Positions 48,317 to 61,842 of a stretch of DNA of 64,000 bases are shown here, piece by piece. The first letter of the stretch is position 1; each line of letters begins with the position of its first letter. Below the pieces are notes generated by a model. It was not told where the DNA came from. It saw only the letters and a list, made by a program, of their open reading frames with translations, and did no database searches. The DNA is from Nocardia testacea NBRC 100365 (GTDB taxonomy: Bacteria > Actinomycetota > Actinomycetes > Mycobacteriales > Mycobacteriaceae). Made by a program: the position numbers and the translations under genes. Location: assembly GCF_000308775.1 (NCBI RefSeq), contig NZ_BAGJ01000001.1:1-64000 (forward strand), in the 5' to 3' direction.

Positions 48317-49350
48317 CCGACCTCCGCTTCGATCCATTCGAGTTGCGCGGCAACGAGTTGCAGGGCCGCCGCGTCCGGCACCGGCCCGTAGAGGGCCGCC
48401 CCGACAGTGGCCGGGTCGGCGCGGATCCGCGCGGCGACCGCCGCCGTCAGCTCCTCGGGGGAGGCCCCGGCGCCGAGTGCGCGGCGCAATCTGCGCACGG
48501 TCGCGGTGCGCAACACACCCGCGATATGCGCGTGATCCCTGGAACGGCGGTAGAGCCCGGCCTGTCCGTCCAGCAGTTCGTCGGCCGCGACCTCCACCGG
48601 CCGCGGTTCGCCGACCACCGTGCCGCGACGCCGTGCCCGCCACCACACCAGCAGGGCCGCGGCGATCAGGAACTGCAATCCGCCGAAGGCCAGCCGGTCG
48701 GATGTCCGCTCGAAGAGGGAGTCCTCGCCGGTGGGCCGGGGCAGGTCCGGGTCGTAGTCGCCACTCGGCGGTGGATCCATGGGTGGCGGATCGATCGGCG
48801 GTGCATCCGGGGCAGGCGGTGCGGTGGGGCCGGAGCAGCCCTGCAGGACCGCGTACAGCACGAGCAGGATCAGGGCCACCGCGGCCAGTCCGGCCCAGAA
48901 GCGGGGGTCGCGCAGGACCGCGGGCCATTCCCCGGAGCCCGGCCGCCATCGTGCCCGGCGGCAGGCCGGTTCGATATCGGTCGGTTCGGCCGCCGGGGGC
49001 GGCGCGGCCGCGGAGAACCGGTCGGCCTGGGTCAGGCGGCGGTATTCGTCCTCCGCCGCCCGGCGGCCGCCGTAGACGACCTCGTCGAACGACCGGGCGG
49101 CGGACGGGAATTCGCCGGAGACTCCGGCGGGCAGGCGCGCCGCCGCTTCGTGCGACGTTTCGCGGGCTGTGCGCGATCGGCGCACCTCGAGCAGGTCGCG
49201 CTGTTCCAGTCCTCGTAGGACAGCCCGGAAGCGTTCGCGTAACGCGGTATCGAAGTCACCGTGCGCGGCCGCGTGTTCGGCGGCGGCCGCGTGGACCACG
49301 GCGGCATCCAGCCGGGGCGGATCCGGAACGGACCGGGACGGATCGGTCAC
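48313..49350 (-). CDS. Fused DUF4129-like / DUF4350-like membrane protein
   Basis: A 345-residue protein that appears to combine two genes found separately in related clusters (Rv3690- and Rv3691-like in M. tuberculosis). The N-terminal half (LRERFRAVLRGLEQRDLLEVRR; SFDEVVYGGRRAAEDEYRRL) matches the cytosolic end of DUF4129 proteins, without their usual membrane part. Two membrane helices then flank a proline-rich linker, and the C-terminal 100 residues (LYRRSRDHAHIAGVLRTATVRRL and following) match the end of DUF4350, without its main domain. No frameshift is visible. The 4-nt overlaps with both neighbours are intact. Confidence 0.75.
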
Positions 49351-50276
49351 CGGTCATCTCCGTCGGGGATGCGGATATCGGCACCCTCGCGCCGGCAACG
49401 CAGGTCCAGGTAACCGGTCACCCGGGCACTGGATTCCACGATCTCGGTGAAGGCCCCGAGCAGCAGCCCGGCCACGGTGACCAATACCAGAAACGCCCAC
49501 CGGTGGGTGCCCGAGATATCGCCGACGAACAGCACGAGACCCAGGAGCGGGGCGACGAGCAGCGTGAAGAGCAGGCGCTGGCAGAGCCACAGACCGGCGC
49601 GACGGCCGCGCAGGTTCGCGACCAGCACACCCGACCGCGACAGCGCGGCACCGGCACCGGCGCCCTCGGCGAACAGCACCGGTACGGCCGCGAGGTGACG
49701 CGCGCGCAGCCACGCCAGCCCGAGCAGGCAACAGGGGTAGGTGACCACGAACCAGAGCAGGCCGCCGAAAAAGGTGAACGGGAAGAGCAGAGCGCTGATA
49801 CCGAGGACCGCCACGCCGATGGCGGTGAACGAAAGCTGAGTGAGCAGCAGTGGGCCGAGCCTACCGGCGGTGCGGCGCAGACTCTCCCGCAGCCGGATCG
49901 GTGTCCCGCCGACCCGGGCCAGGCCGGTGGTGACCGTGACCCCGCGCAGGACCAGCCGGACGACCCAGGCGGTACCGAGCGTCGCGAACAGGGCGGCGAG
50001 GGCGGTCCCCGTGTCGGAACCGTCCGTCAGCTGGGAGACCAGCCCGATCGACCCGGCCACCACCAGTTCCCCGGGCACCAGCAGCACCGCGGCGGCGCCT
50101 GCCAGCGTCCGGATATCGGCCTGCAGGAGAGCGAAGGGCGCGTCGAGCAGTTCCCGGAAACTCAGCGGGCGGATCGGCACCGTCGCTGTCCGGGCTCGAC
50201 CTTCCGGATGTATTCCCGCCCCGACGGAACCGGCCGTATCAGCGGCAGGCTGCACGCGGCCGAGTCTAATGGGCAC
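49347..50276 (-). CDS. Integral membrane protein of the MoxR cluster (DUF7847-like)
   Basis: A 309-residue hydrophobic protein with about six membrane helices. It starts the minus-strand cluster and its end overlaps the next gene by 4 nt. The C-terminal GYLDLRCRREGADIRIP is a conserved signature of this family, represented by Rv3689 in M. tuberculosis. The first 35 residues may be an over-extension; a start near residue 34 (VPIRPLSFRELLDAP) is plausible. Function unknown. Confidence 0.8.
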   Translation of the reverse strand: MPIRLGRVQPAADTAGSVGAGIHPEGRARTATVPIRPLSFRELLDAPFALLQADIRTLAGAAAVLLVPGELVVAGSIGLVSQLTDGSDTGTALAALFATLGTAWVVRLVLRGVTVTTGLARVGGTPIRLRESLRRTAGRLGPLLLTQLSFTAIGVAVLGISALLFPFTFFGGLLWFVVTYPCCLLGLAWLRARHLAAVPVLFAEGAGAGAALSRSGVLVANLRGRRAGLWLCQRLLFTLLVAPLLGLVLFVGDISGTHRWAFLVLVTVAGLLLGAFTEIVESSARVTGYLDLRCRREGADIRIPDGDDR

Positions 50277-50398
50277 CGGGGCAGTCCGCGCCCGTCCGGG
50301 GCCGAGGCAGCGTTGTGCCCGCCGATGCGGCGGGTCGTGGGGGAGCGTGCGGGCCGAGTCGTCCCCGAGTCCGCCGGTCGTGAGGCCGGCCGCGGTGA

Positions 50399-52072
50399 TC
50401 AGCTGCCCGGTGGCAGTTCGCGAGGCGCGGGAATCTTTCGTTCGCCACCCGTGGGTAGCGCGGCGGTCGTGGCCGGCTCGAGATGGGTTGTGGCGGACAC
50501 GATGGCATCCGCGCCCAGGGTGATATCGGCGTCCCTCGTGTCGCCCCGGCGGCCGGCCGAACGGCTACCGACGACGCCCGCATCCTCGATATCGGTGTCC
50601 ACGCTGACCTTTCGTGCCCGGCGCAGCGTGAAGGTGATCTCTTCGGCCTCGGTGAGTACCTGGCGAGCGGTGCGCAGCGGCCGGCTCGCGGTGTCGATGG
50701 CGGTGTCGATGGCCGAACCGACGAAACCCGGGACGAGTGGGCGGATCCAGCTGGCGGCGGTATCGGTGAACGGGACGGTACCGATGATCGGGAGCTCCAG
50801 ACCCGCCGGCGGCCGGACCGCGATCTCCTTGCCCAGCGGTACCGGCAGGTCCGGCCCGCCACTTCCCGGCGGCAGCGCGGCGTTGCGGGCCGCTGCCGGG
50901 CCGACGGGTTCGGGGTCGCGTTCGGTGACCCCGATCTCCAGGCCACCGAGCGCGGCGATGACCCGGGTGCGCTGGCGTTCACGGTCGATGGTGGTGTCGG
51001 CCTCGGCCGCCAGTTCGGCCGCGGTCAGCTGCTGCTCGAGCCGGACGGCAGCGGTATCGGCCCGGATCCGGGCCTCCTTCTCGGCGATCGCCGCGTCGGC
51101 GGCGCGTTCGGCGCGGTCGCGGACGGCGTCGGCGGCCCGGCGCCGCTCCTGGGCGGTCTCCCCGCGCCACCAGCGCAGGATCAGTGGCAGCAGCGCCAGC
51201 AGCCCGAAGAGCAGCCAGGTCAGCGCCCGAAGTCCCAGGGCGCCCAGCTCGTCGATGGTGTATTCGTGTGCCGCCGACCACCGCGCACCGAACCCGCGGT
51301 CACCGTCGCCCGCCGCGGCCTGCGCGTCGTGCAGGGCCAAGCGGGCGTCGGTGATCCGCTGGTCCAGTGGGGCCACGCGGTCCTGCGCGGTGCTCAGCGC
51401 GGCGCGGGCATCGTCGAGCATCGCGTTCGCGGTCTGTGCCTCCGGGCCACGGCCCGGCACTCCGGTGATCTTGGTCTGTGGGCACTGCGGGGTCGGATTG
51501 AACTCGCACCGGGCGATGATCAGGGCGTTGTCGATATCCGCGGCGGCCGCCGCGATGGTCCCGTCCAGCGCGGCGCGGTCGGCGACCGCGCGGTCCAGCT
51601 CGTCCTGAGCGGTACGGACGGCCGGGGCCGTGGCGGCCGCGGTCGCGGCCCGCTCGTCGAGTATCCGGTCCACGGTGCCGCCGAACAGCACAGTCACCGC
51701 CATCTCGGCCACCACCACGCCGGCCAGCAGTGCGATGCCCACCCGCGCGGCGACCGCCGGAACATTGAGGGTCCCGGCGGGCAGATCGGGGCGGGCGGTG
51801 GGTTCGGCCCCGGCCAGTGCCCGGCCCAGCAGGCCGGCGAGGACTCCGGCCACCAGGGCGATGGCGGCGATCGCGGCGGGTGGTTGATCGGCGGCGCTCA
51901 TGGCGGAGGCGGTGACCGCGCCGGTGACGAGGGCGAACAGCGCCACGCCGGCTCCGGTGACGGTATAGCCCGTGCGCTCGTATCCCTCGGCGGTTTCGGC
52001 GGGCTGCCCGCCGCCGAGCCGGATGAACATGCCGGTGACGCTCATGGGGCCCATATCCTCTGCAGCTGTCAT
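50399..52072 (-). CDS. DUF4407 domain membrane protein
   Basis: A 557-residue membrane protein. Membrane helices near residues 35-90 and 110-130, a periplasmic region with heptad-like alanine-rich helices and two Cys (ARCEFNPTPQCPQ), another helix near 280 (ALTWLLFGLLALLPLILRWW), then an ERRRAADAVRDRAERAADA coiled coil and a disordered C-terminus. DUF4407 proteins are of unknown function. The start is uncertain: ATG 52072 lacks a good ribosome binding site, while ATG 52045 (MSVTGMFIRL) follows AGAGGATATG. Confidence 0.82.
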   Translation of the reverse strand: MTAAEDMGPMSVTGMFIRLGGGQPAETAEGYERTGYTVTGAGVALFALVTGAVTASAMSAADQPPAAIAAIALVAGVLAGLLGRALAGAEPTARPDLPAGTLNVPAVAARVGIALLAGVVVAEMAVTVLFGGTVDRILDERAATAAATAPAVRTAQDELDRAVADRAALDGTIAAAAADIDNALIIARCEFNPTPQCPQTKITGVPGRGPEAQTANAMLDDARAALSTAQDRVAPLDQRITDARLALHDAQAAAGDGDRGFGARWSAAHEYTIDELGALGLRALTWLLFGLLALLPLILRWWRGETAQERRRAADAVRDRAERAADAAIAEKEARIRADTAAVRLEQQLTAAELAAEADTTIDRERQRTRVIAALGGLEIGVTERDPEPVGPAAARNAALPPGSGGPDLPVPLGKEIAVRPPAGLELPIIGTVPFTDTAASWIRPLVPGFVGSAIDTAIDTASRPLRTARQVLTEAEEITFTLRRARKVSVDTDIEDAGVVGSRSAGRRGDTRDADITLGADAIVSATTHLEPATTAALPTGGERKIPAPRELPPGS

Positions 52073-52991
52073 CGATTCGTTGTCTCAGCGTGACAGGACA
52101 CACGCCTGTCCATCGACCCTTGGCGATCGGGTGTGGGGATCTTCACAGGGGTGTCGCGCAGCATACGGTGACCGCTCCTCGGGCGATGCCCGGGCCGTAC
52201 CGACAGGGCCGCCGAAACCCTCGCTCGCGCAACACAAGCGATGCGTGCCGCGGGCGGAAAAATGTGTCGTAAACCACTCTGGAGTCGGTTTGCTGATCAT
52301 GTGCTGAGGGCGCCTTCGGTGAAAACAGGCCGAACGGTCGGATCATGTTCTGTGCTTGTCACGAGGCTGTCACGAACATCTCATCGGGGTGCGCAACAGT
52401 TAGCCGCAGGCTGATGGGTTTGCCTTCCGCCGCTGTCGGGAATTCATCTTCGATGCAGGTGAGCGTGGGTTCGGTGGATGCGGCGCGGCATCGCCGAAAG
52501 GCTCGGAACCGACGGATCACCGCTGTTCGGAGGGCCGATCCGGGATCGATTCGCCCCCGAAAGCTGCTTTACACTAGAAAACGCGCATATGTGGAGGAAC
52601 GAATGAAGAAGCCCAGCTAGATCCGATTATTAGGGCAACCTTGGTTGGTTGGGTCCCGGACCTGGCTTATCGTTTGCTCTTACGCCGCACATACCCATGT
52701 CCGGCCGAAGGGCATGCTCGGGCGACCACCGATCAGGCCAGCCTAGCGGGCGAAATCCCGCTCCCGGGTTCCGAACGCGTAAGCGTTTCGTTACCGGCGG
52801 GTACCTGCGCACAGCGGCGACAGGTGGAAAAACTTCAGACGTGACTGCACGCCGAACACCATCAGCGCGGCTGGTGTCGGCCAACGTACGAACGCAGTCC
52901 AAGCAGGGAGCGTTCGACAGTACCGGCGTTCGACAGGGCGTTCTCGCAAAGGCCGCACCACGTCGAGGTCGACTTTCTCGAAGGCAGAGGC
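52073..52991. promoter_or_regulatory. gltB upstream region and long leader
   Basis: This 919-bp region holds no full-size gene. A direct repeat GTCAC-n6-GTCAC at 52358-52373 resembles one half of a GlnR binding site. A -10-like TACACT lies at 52570-52575. About 410 nt of putative leader follow, with a micro-ORF pair at 52589-52620 and short hairpins at 52745-52762 (AGCGGG-CGAAAT-CCCGCT) and 52774-52787 (AACGC-GTAA-GCGTT). A long structured leader in front of gltB is likely. Confidence 0.55.
52603..52620 (+). CDS. micro-ORF MKKPS in the gltB leader
   Basis: ATG AAG AAG CCC AGC TAG is preceded by GGAGGAAC at ideal spacing, a stronger Shine-Dalgarno sequence than most genes here have. An overlapping frame starting at 52589 would encode MWRNE and end in the TGA that overlaps the ATG, so the two could be translationally coupled. 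A leader-peptide role for gltB is inferred; no homologue is known to me. Confidence 0.35.
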   Translation: MKKPS

Positions 52992-57644
<4,653 letters not shown>

Positions 57645-57679
57645 TAAGACAATTCCGCAGAGGGCGTCGACGAGGCGCT

Positions 57680-59170
57680 GTGACCATTCGGGGGCCGCTC
57701 GTGGGTGACACCCAAGGATTTCTGAAGCACACGTCCCGGGAGCTACCCGCCCGCCGTCCGGTGCCGCTGCGCCTGATGGACTGGAAAGAGGTCTACCAGG
57801 AGGGTTTTCCGCACGAGACCCTGCAGCGGCAGGCCAGCCGCTGTATGGACTGCGGTATTCCGTTCTGTCACAACGGCTGCCCGCTGGGGAACCTGATTCC
57901 GGAATGGAACGACCTGGTCTACAAGGACCGCTGGCGCGAGGGTATCGACCGGCTGCACGCGACCAACAACTTCCCGGAGTTCACCGGTCGGCTGTGCCCG
58001 GCGCCGTGTGAGGCGTCCTGCGTGCTCGGGATCAACCAGGACCCGGTGACCATCAAGCAGGTCGAGGTCGAGATCATCGAGAACGCCTTCGACGAGGGCT
58101 GGGTCGCGCCGGTCTACCCGACCCGGCTCACCGGCAAGAAGGTCGCCATCGTGGGGTCCGGCCCCGCGGGGCTGGCCGCCGCACAGCAGCTGACCCGGGC
58201 CGGCCACACCGTGACCGTGTTCGAGCGGGCCGACCGCATCGGCGGTCTGATGCGGTACGGCATCCCGGAATTCAAGATGGAGAAGCGTTTCATCGACCGC
58301 CGCCTGGCCCAGATGGAGGCCGAGGGCACCATCTTCAAGCCCGGCGTCAATGTCGGTGTCGATATCACCGCCGATGAGCTGCGCGAGCAGTTCGACGCGG
58401 TAGTGCTCGCCGGTGGCGCCACCCAGGCGCGCGATCTGCCCATCCCCGGTCGCGAACTCGACGGCATCCACCAGGCCATGGAATTCCTGCCGTGGGCCAA
58501 CCGGGTCCAGCACGGTGATCCGGTGACCGACGACAAGGGTCTGCCGCCGATCCACGCGCACGGTAAGAAGGTCGTCATCATCGGCGGCGGTGACACCGGC
58601 GCCGACTGCCTGGGCACCTCGCACCGCCAGGGCGCGGCCAGCGTGCACCAGTTCGAGATCATGCCGCGGCCGCCGGAGGAGCGGGCCGGCTCCACTCCCT
58701 GGCCGACCTACCCGCTCATGTACCGGGTGTCCTCGGCGCACGAAGAGGGCGGCGAGCGGGTGTTCTCGGTGAACACCGAACGTTTCGTCGGGGCGGACGG
58801 CAAGGTCACCGGGCTGGACGCGCACGAGGTCAAGATGGTCAACGGCCGGTTCGAGAAGGTCGAGGGCACCGATTTCACCCTCGAGGCGGATCTGGTGCTG
58901 CTGGCCATGGGCTTCGTCGGCCCCGACAAGCCGGGCCTGCTCACCGATCTCGGTGTCGGCTACGACCAGCGTGGGAATGTCCAGCGGGACAAGAACTGGG
59001 CCACCAACATCCCCGGCGTGTTCGTCGCCGGTGATATGGGGCGCGGTCAGTCCCTGATTGTCTGGGCGATCGCCGAGGGCCGGGCCGCCGCCTCGTCGGT
59101 GGACCGGTACCTCGAGGGCGAGACGGCGCTGCCCGCGCCGATCCCGCCGACCGCTGTCGCCCAGCGCTGA
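57680..59170 (+). CDS. gltD: Glutamate synthase small subunit
   Basis: A 496-residue FAD- and NADPH-dependent subunit. N-terminal 4Fe-4S cluster cysteines (CMDCGIPFCHNGCPLGN; CPAPCEASCVLG), the FAD GxGxxG motif VAIVGSGPAGLAAAQQL and the NADPH motif VVIIGGGDTGADCLG. GTG 57680 is the longest start; GTG 57701 gives a start VGDTQGFLKH, closer to homologues. It supplies electrons to GltB. Confidence 0.97.
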   Translation: MTIRGPLVGDTQGFLKHTSRELPARRPVPLRLMDWKEVYQEGFPHETLQRQASRCMDCGIPFCHNGCPLGNLIPEWNDLVYKDRWREGIDRLHATNNFPEFTGRLCPAPCEASCVLGINQDPVTIKQVEVEIIENAFDEGWVAPVYPTRLTGKKVAIVGSGPAGLAAAQQLTRAGHTVTVFERADRIGGLMRYGIPEFKMEKRFIDRRLAQMEAEGTIFKPGVNVGVDITADELREQFDAVVLAGGATQARDLPIPGRELDGIHQAMEFLPWANRVQHGDPVTDDKGLPPIHAHGKKVVIIGGGDTGADCLGTSHRQGAASVHQFEIMPRPPEERAGSTPWPTYPLMYRVSSAHEEGGERVFSVNTERFVGADGKVTGLDAHEVKMVNGRFEKVEGTDFTLEADLVLLAMGFVGPDKPGLLTDLGVGYDQRGNVQRDKNWATNIPGVFVAGDMGRGQSLIVWAIAEGRAAASSVDRYLEGETALPAPIPPTAVAQR

Positions 59171-59231
59171 CCGCGGGACGGCGGTCCGCTACCGCCGAAC
59201 CGGAGACGCTCCGGCACAAATGAATACGCTA

Positions 59232-59269
59232 CGGCGCGGTGTTCCCGGTTTCTCGGGGGCACCGCGCCG
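59232..59269 (+). terminator. hairpin after gltD
   Basis: CGGCGCGGTG (59232-59241) and CACCGCGCCG (59260-59269) form a 10-bp stem, with a further CCCG/CGGG pair in the loop, 62 nt past the gltD stop. The remaining intergenic stretch up to 59553 contains no gene; the cutinase promoter must lie there. Confidence 0.6.
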
Positions 59270-59553
59270 ACATATTTCGGGCGGGGGCGGAATTCGCACG
59301 CTGCATTTCCGGTGATACCCGGCAACCGGCCGTATCCGGTGCTCGGCGTGGGAGTTGGGCTGGCGATACCAAGATCGTCGCTCTATTGTTATCTCCGGTG
59401 TGTCTCGGTACGAGATCGTGATCCGATCGTGTAGTTGTGACGCGTGGTTGTTGTTCACCTGTTACACACATCGGTGTCATCGGCCGAGTTCAGCATCTTG
59501 GCGATGGCTTAACGGGAGCGTCCCGATCAGGGGCCAGGGTTGACTGGAGCAGA

Positions 59554-60453
59554 ATGCAGTTCAAAAGGGTTGCCGCGGCGTTGGGTGCCTGTGCGGCGGT
59601 TGCGTCGGGAATGGTTTTCGGGGGATCGGTTGCCTCGGCGGACCCCGGATGCCCGAGTCTCTATGTGGTGGCGATTCCCGGAACCTGGGAAACCGGCCAC
59701 GACAAGCGCCCCACTCCGGGCATGCTCGCCCGGGTGACCAACGGTCTACCGTCCTCGGCGAAGGTCGACTATGTCACCTACGCGGCGACCGCTTTCCCGT
59801 GGGAAGGCGATATCTATGCCGATTCGAAGAACGAGGCCGTGTCCAATGCGCGCGGCATGATCACCGATATGGTCCAGCGCTGCGGCGCCACCAAGATCGC
59901 GCTGGTGGGTTACAGCCAGGGCGCCGACGCCGCCGGTGATCTCGCCGCCGAGATCGGTACCGGGCTCGGTGCGATCCGGCCGGAAAGCATCGCGGGCGTC
60001 GGGCTGATCTCCGATCCGCGGCGGGCGCCCGGTGATATCCAGGTCGGCCCGCCCGCGCCGGGCGCCGGTGCCGGCGGCCCCCGGGTCGGTGGATTCGGCT
60101 GGGTCAGCGACCGTACCCGCACGGTGTGCATCCCCGACGATCTCTACTGCGCCACCGCCTCCGACGATTTCGTCACCCGGTTCGCCGGTTTCCTCGCGCA
60201 GAGCTCCGACGCGAACCCGGCCAATATCTGGCGTTACCAGCTGGAAGTCGGCGCCATCGTGAGTGACCTGATCTCCAAGGGCGGGCTGCCCACGCTGCAG
60301 GCCCAGCTGACCCGCGGCGCCAACGAACAGCGGGTGAAGGATCTCGACACCTTCTACCGGTCCGAGTCGCATGTCGCCTACGGCAGCTACAAGGTCGGCG
60401 GCGGCCAGACCGCGCTGTCGTGGATGCACAACTGGATCGCCGGAATGGCCTGA
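59554..60453 (+). CDS. Secreted cutinase family esterase
   Basis: A 299-residue alpha/beta hydrolase with a Sec signal peptide (MQFKRVAAALGACAAVASGM... cut near ASA-DPGCP). Catalytic Ser in LVGYSQGADAAG; Cys-containing PGCPSLYVVAIPGTWE and CIPDDLYCATASDDF with the likely Asp, and the His near the C-terminus. Similar cutinase-like proteins of mycobacteria hydrolyse lipids or polyesters outside the cell. ATG 59554 has TGGAG upstream. It abuts the convergent phosphatase gene. Confidence 0.93.
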   Translation: MQFKRVAAALGACAAVASGMVFGGSVASADPGCPSLYVVAIPGTWETGHDKRPTPGMLARVTNGLPSSAKVDYVTYAATAFPWEGDIYADSKNEAVSNARGMITDMVQRCGATKIALVGYSQGADAAGDLAAEIGTGLGAIRPESIAGVGLISDPRRAPGDIQVGPPAPGAGAGGPRVGGFGWVSDRTRTVCIPDDLYCATASDDFVTRFAGFLAQSSDANPANIWRYQLEVGAIVSDLISKGGLPTLQAQLTRGANEQRVKDLDTFYRSESHVAYGSYKVGGGQTALSWMHNWIAGMA

Positions 60454-61083
60454 TCAGCCGGAGATATTCCGGGGTAGCAATTCCCAGACGTGTCCGTTCT
60501 CGTTCACGGTCGCCGCGGTGCGGCGACCGGTCCGGGAGAACAGGATCCGGGTGATCGAGCAATAGTCGATCGGAAAGGTCAGCGGCCGGGCCAGACCGAG
60601 AATGTCCTGCAGGGTGACGTTGATGACGCCGCCGTGCGCGAACACCACCACGGTGTCGGCGGCGGGAGTGGTGGAGGCGATCTCGGTGATCGCGTCGTGC
60701 ACCCGGTGCCGGAAGGCATCGGCATCGATCTGCAGCGGTAGGTGCCCGGCCTTGATTCTGTCGTAGGTGTCCCGGAACTCCACCTTCGCGTCCTCGATCG
60801 GGATATAGGACGGCAGGTCGCGATCGTATTCGGCCAGATCATCCATGATGTCCACGGCCAGGCCCAGCTTCGCGGCGGTGGGCGCCGCGGTTTCGCGGGC
60901 GCGGCGTTGCGGGCTGCTGATCACCCGGACGATGCGGTGGTGTTCCAGGGCGGCCGGTACCCGTTCGGCCTGATCCACGCCGATGGGCGCCAGACCGGGG
61001 TCGGCCGCCTGCCCGGCATTCTCGACCCGGAGCGGCTGGCCATGGCGAACGAGTATCAACTGCACGGGTCCACTCTGCCGCAT
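60454..61083 (-). CDS. Histidine phosphatase superfamily protein
   Basis: A 209-residue phosphoglycerate-mutase-type phosphatase: RHG motif LILVRHGQPLR, SSPQRRARETA, and the second His in VVVFAHGGVINVT. Start at ATG 61083; GTG 61065 (VQLILVRHG) is an alternative. Substrate unknown. The two stop codons of this and the convergent cutinase gene are adjacent. Confidence 0.9.
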   Translation of the reverse strand: MRQSGPVQLILVRHGQPLRVENAGQAADPGLAPIGVDQAERVPAALEHHRIVRVISSPQRRARETAAPTAAKLGLAVDIMDDLAEYDRDLPSYIPIEDAKVEFRDTYDRIKAGHLPLQIDADAFRHRVHDAITEIASTTPAADTVVVFAHGGVINVTLQDILGLARPLTFPIDYCSITRILFSRTGRRTAATVNENGHVWELLPRNISG

Positions 61084-61209
61084 CGGGCGCGCGGATCGGC
61101 AGCGAGGTGGCGGCTCGGCGGCCGATCGAGAACAGGCGGCGCCGAGGGGTCGAAGGTCGGTGGCGCGAAGGTCGGTGGCGGCGGACCGCCGCGCGTTTCC
61201 GTAACGCAG

Positions 61210-61249
61210 CAGGGCCCGGTTCGCCGACATCGCGGCGAACCGGGCCCTG
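61210..61249 (-). terminator. 17-bp hairpin after the GGYPQQ-repeat gene
   Basis: CAGGGCCCGGTTCGCCG (61210-61226) pairs with CGGCGAACCGGGCCCTG (61233-61249), loop ACATCG, 12 nt past the stop of the gene at 61262. Confidence 0.85.
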
Positions 61250-61261
61250 GGTGCGAGTGGG

Positions 61262-61726
61262 TTACTGCCCGGTGGGCGGGTAAGGCGGCTGGCCGCCCTG
61301 CGGGGGATTGGGGTAGTTCGGGTCGGAGGGGTAGCCGCCCTGCTGCGGATAGCCGCCCTGCTGGGGGTAACCGCCCTGCTGGGGATAGCCACCTTGCTGG
61401 GGATAGCCGCCCTGCTGGGGGTAACCGCCCTGCTGGGGGTAACCGCCGTGCTGCGGATAGCCACCCTGGGGAGGCTGGCCCGGCTGGGGGAACTGGCCCG
61501 AGGAGTTGTTGTCGCTCTTCTTCTTCCGGGCCAGCAGGATGACGGCGACGATGATCACCACCACGACCACACAGCAGATCAGGCCGAACAGACCGAAGCC
61601 GCCACCGCCCTTGCCCTTGCTCCGCTTGCGGGCGGTGAACTCGACAGCCGACGCCAGCGTATCGGTGTTGGCCCACGCCGAATAGTCCACCTGGCCGGCG
61701 TGGGTGAGCAGATCCACGTAACTCAA
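61262..61726 (-). CDS. Single-span membrane protein with GGYPQQ repeats
   Basis: A 154-residue protein: a short N-terminal region ([18 protein letters not shown]), then [14 protein letters not shown], one strongly hydrophobic helix ([20 protein letters not shown]), and a tail of eight GGYPQx units rich in Q, P, G and Y. A function is not evident; such tails are common in actinobacterial membrane proteins and are thought to self-associate. No cleavable signal peptide. Confidence 0.8.
   Translation of the reverse strand: MSYVDLLTHAGQVDYSAWANTDTLASAVEFTARKRSKGKGGGGFGLFGLICCVVVVVIIVAVILLARKKKSDNNSSGQFPQPGQPPQGGYPQHGGYPQQGGYPQQGGYPQQGGYPQQGGYPQQGGYPQQGGYPSDPNYPNPPQGGQPPYPPTGQ
61322..61465. repeat. 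18-bp tandem repeat encoding GGYPQQ
   Basis: Eight 18-bp units encode [12 protein letters not shown] (six times) and GGYPSD. The units are similar but not identical at the third bases. Copy number is likely variable between strains. Confidence 0.9.
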
Positions 61727-61842
61727 ATCGAACCCCGTTCCGAAGGAAGGCCCCTCCTCCCGGGGCCGAAGTCACTACACCGTACTTCCCCGAGCGGCGG
61801 GCCGGAAACCTTCCCTACGATCCGTACTGGGGAGATGCCTGA

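Noticed and set aside
52628-52650. IdeR/DtxR-like iron box before gltB
   Set aside because: Only a few bases of TTAGGNNAGSCTNNCCTAA match; the right half does not fit.
59275-59315. tRNA 3'-end-like sequence (GTGCGAATTCCGCCCCCGCCC on the minus strand)
   Set aside because: It resembles a T-loop and acceptor end, but no anticodon arm or complete cloverleaf can be drawn around it.
61322-61465. 18-bp repeat as CRISPR or regulatory array
   Set aside because: In-frame coding repeats of GGYPQQ without spacers.
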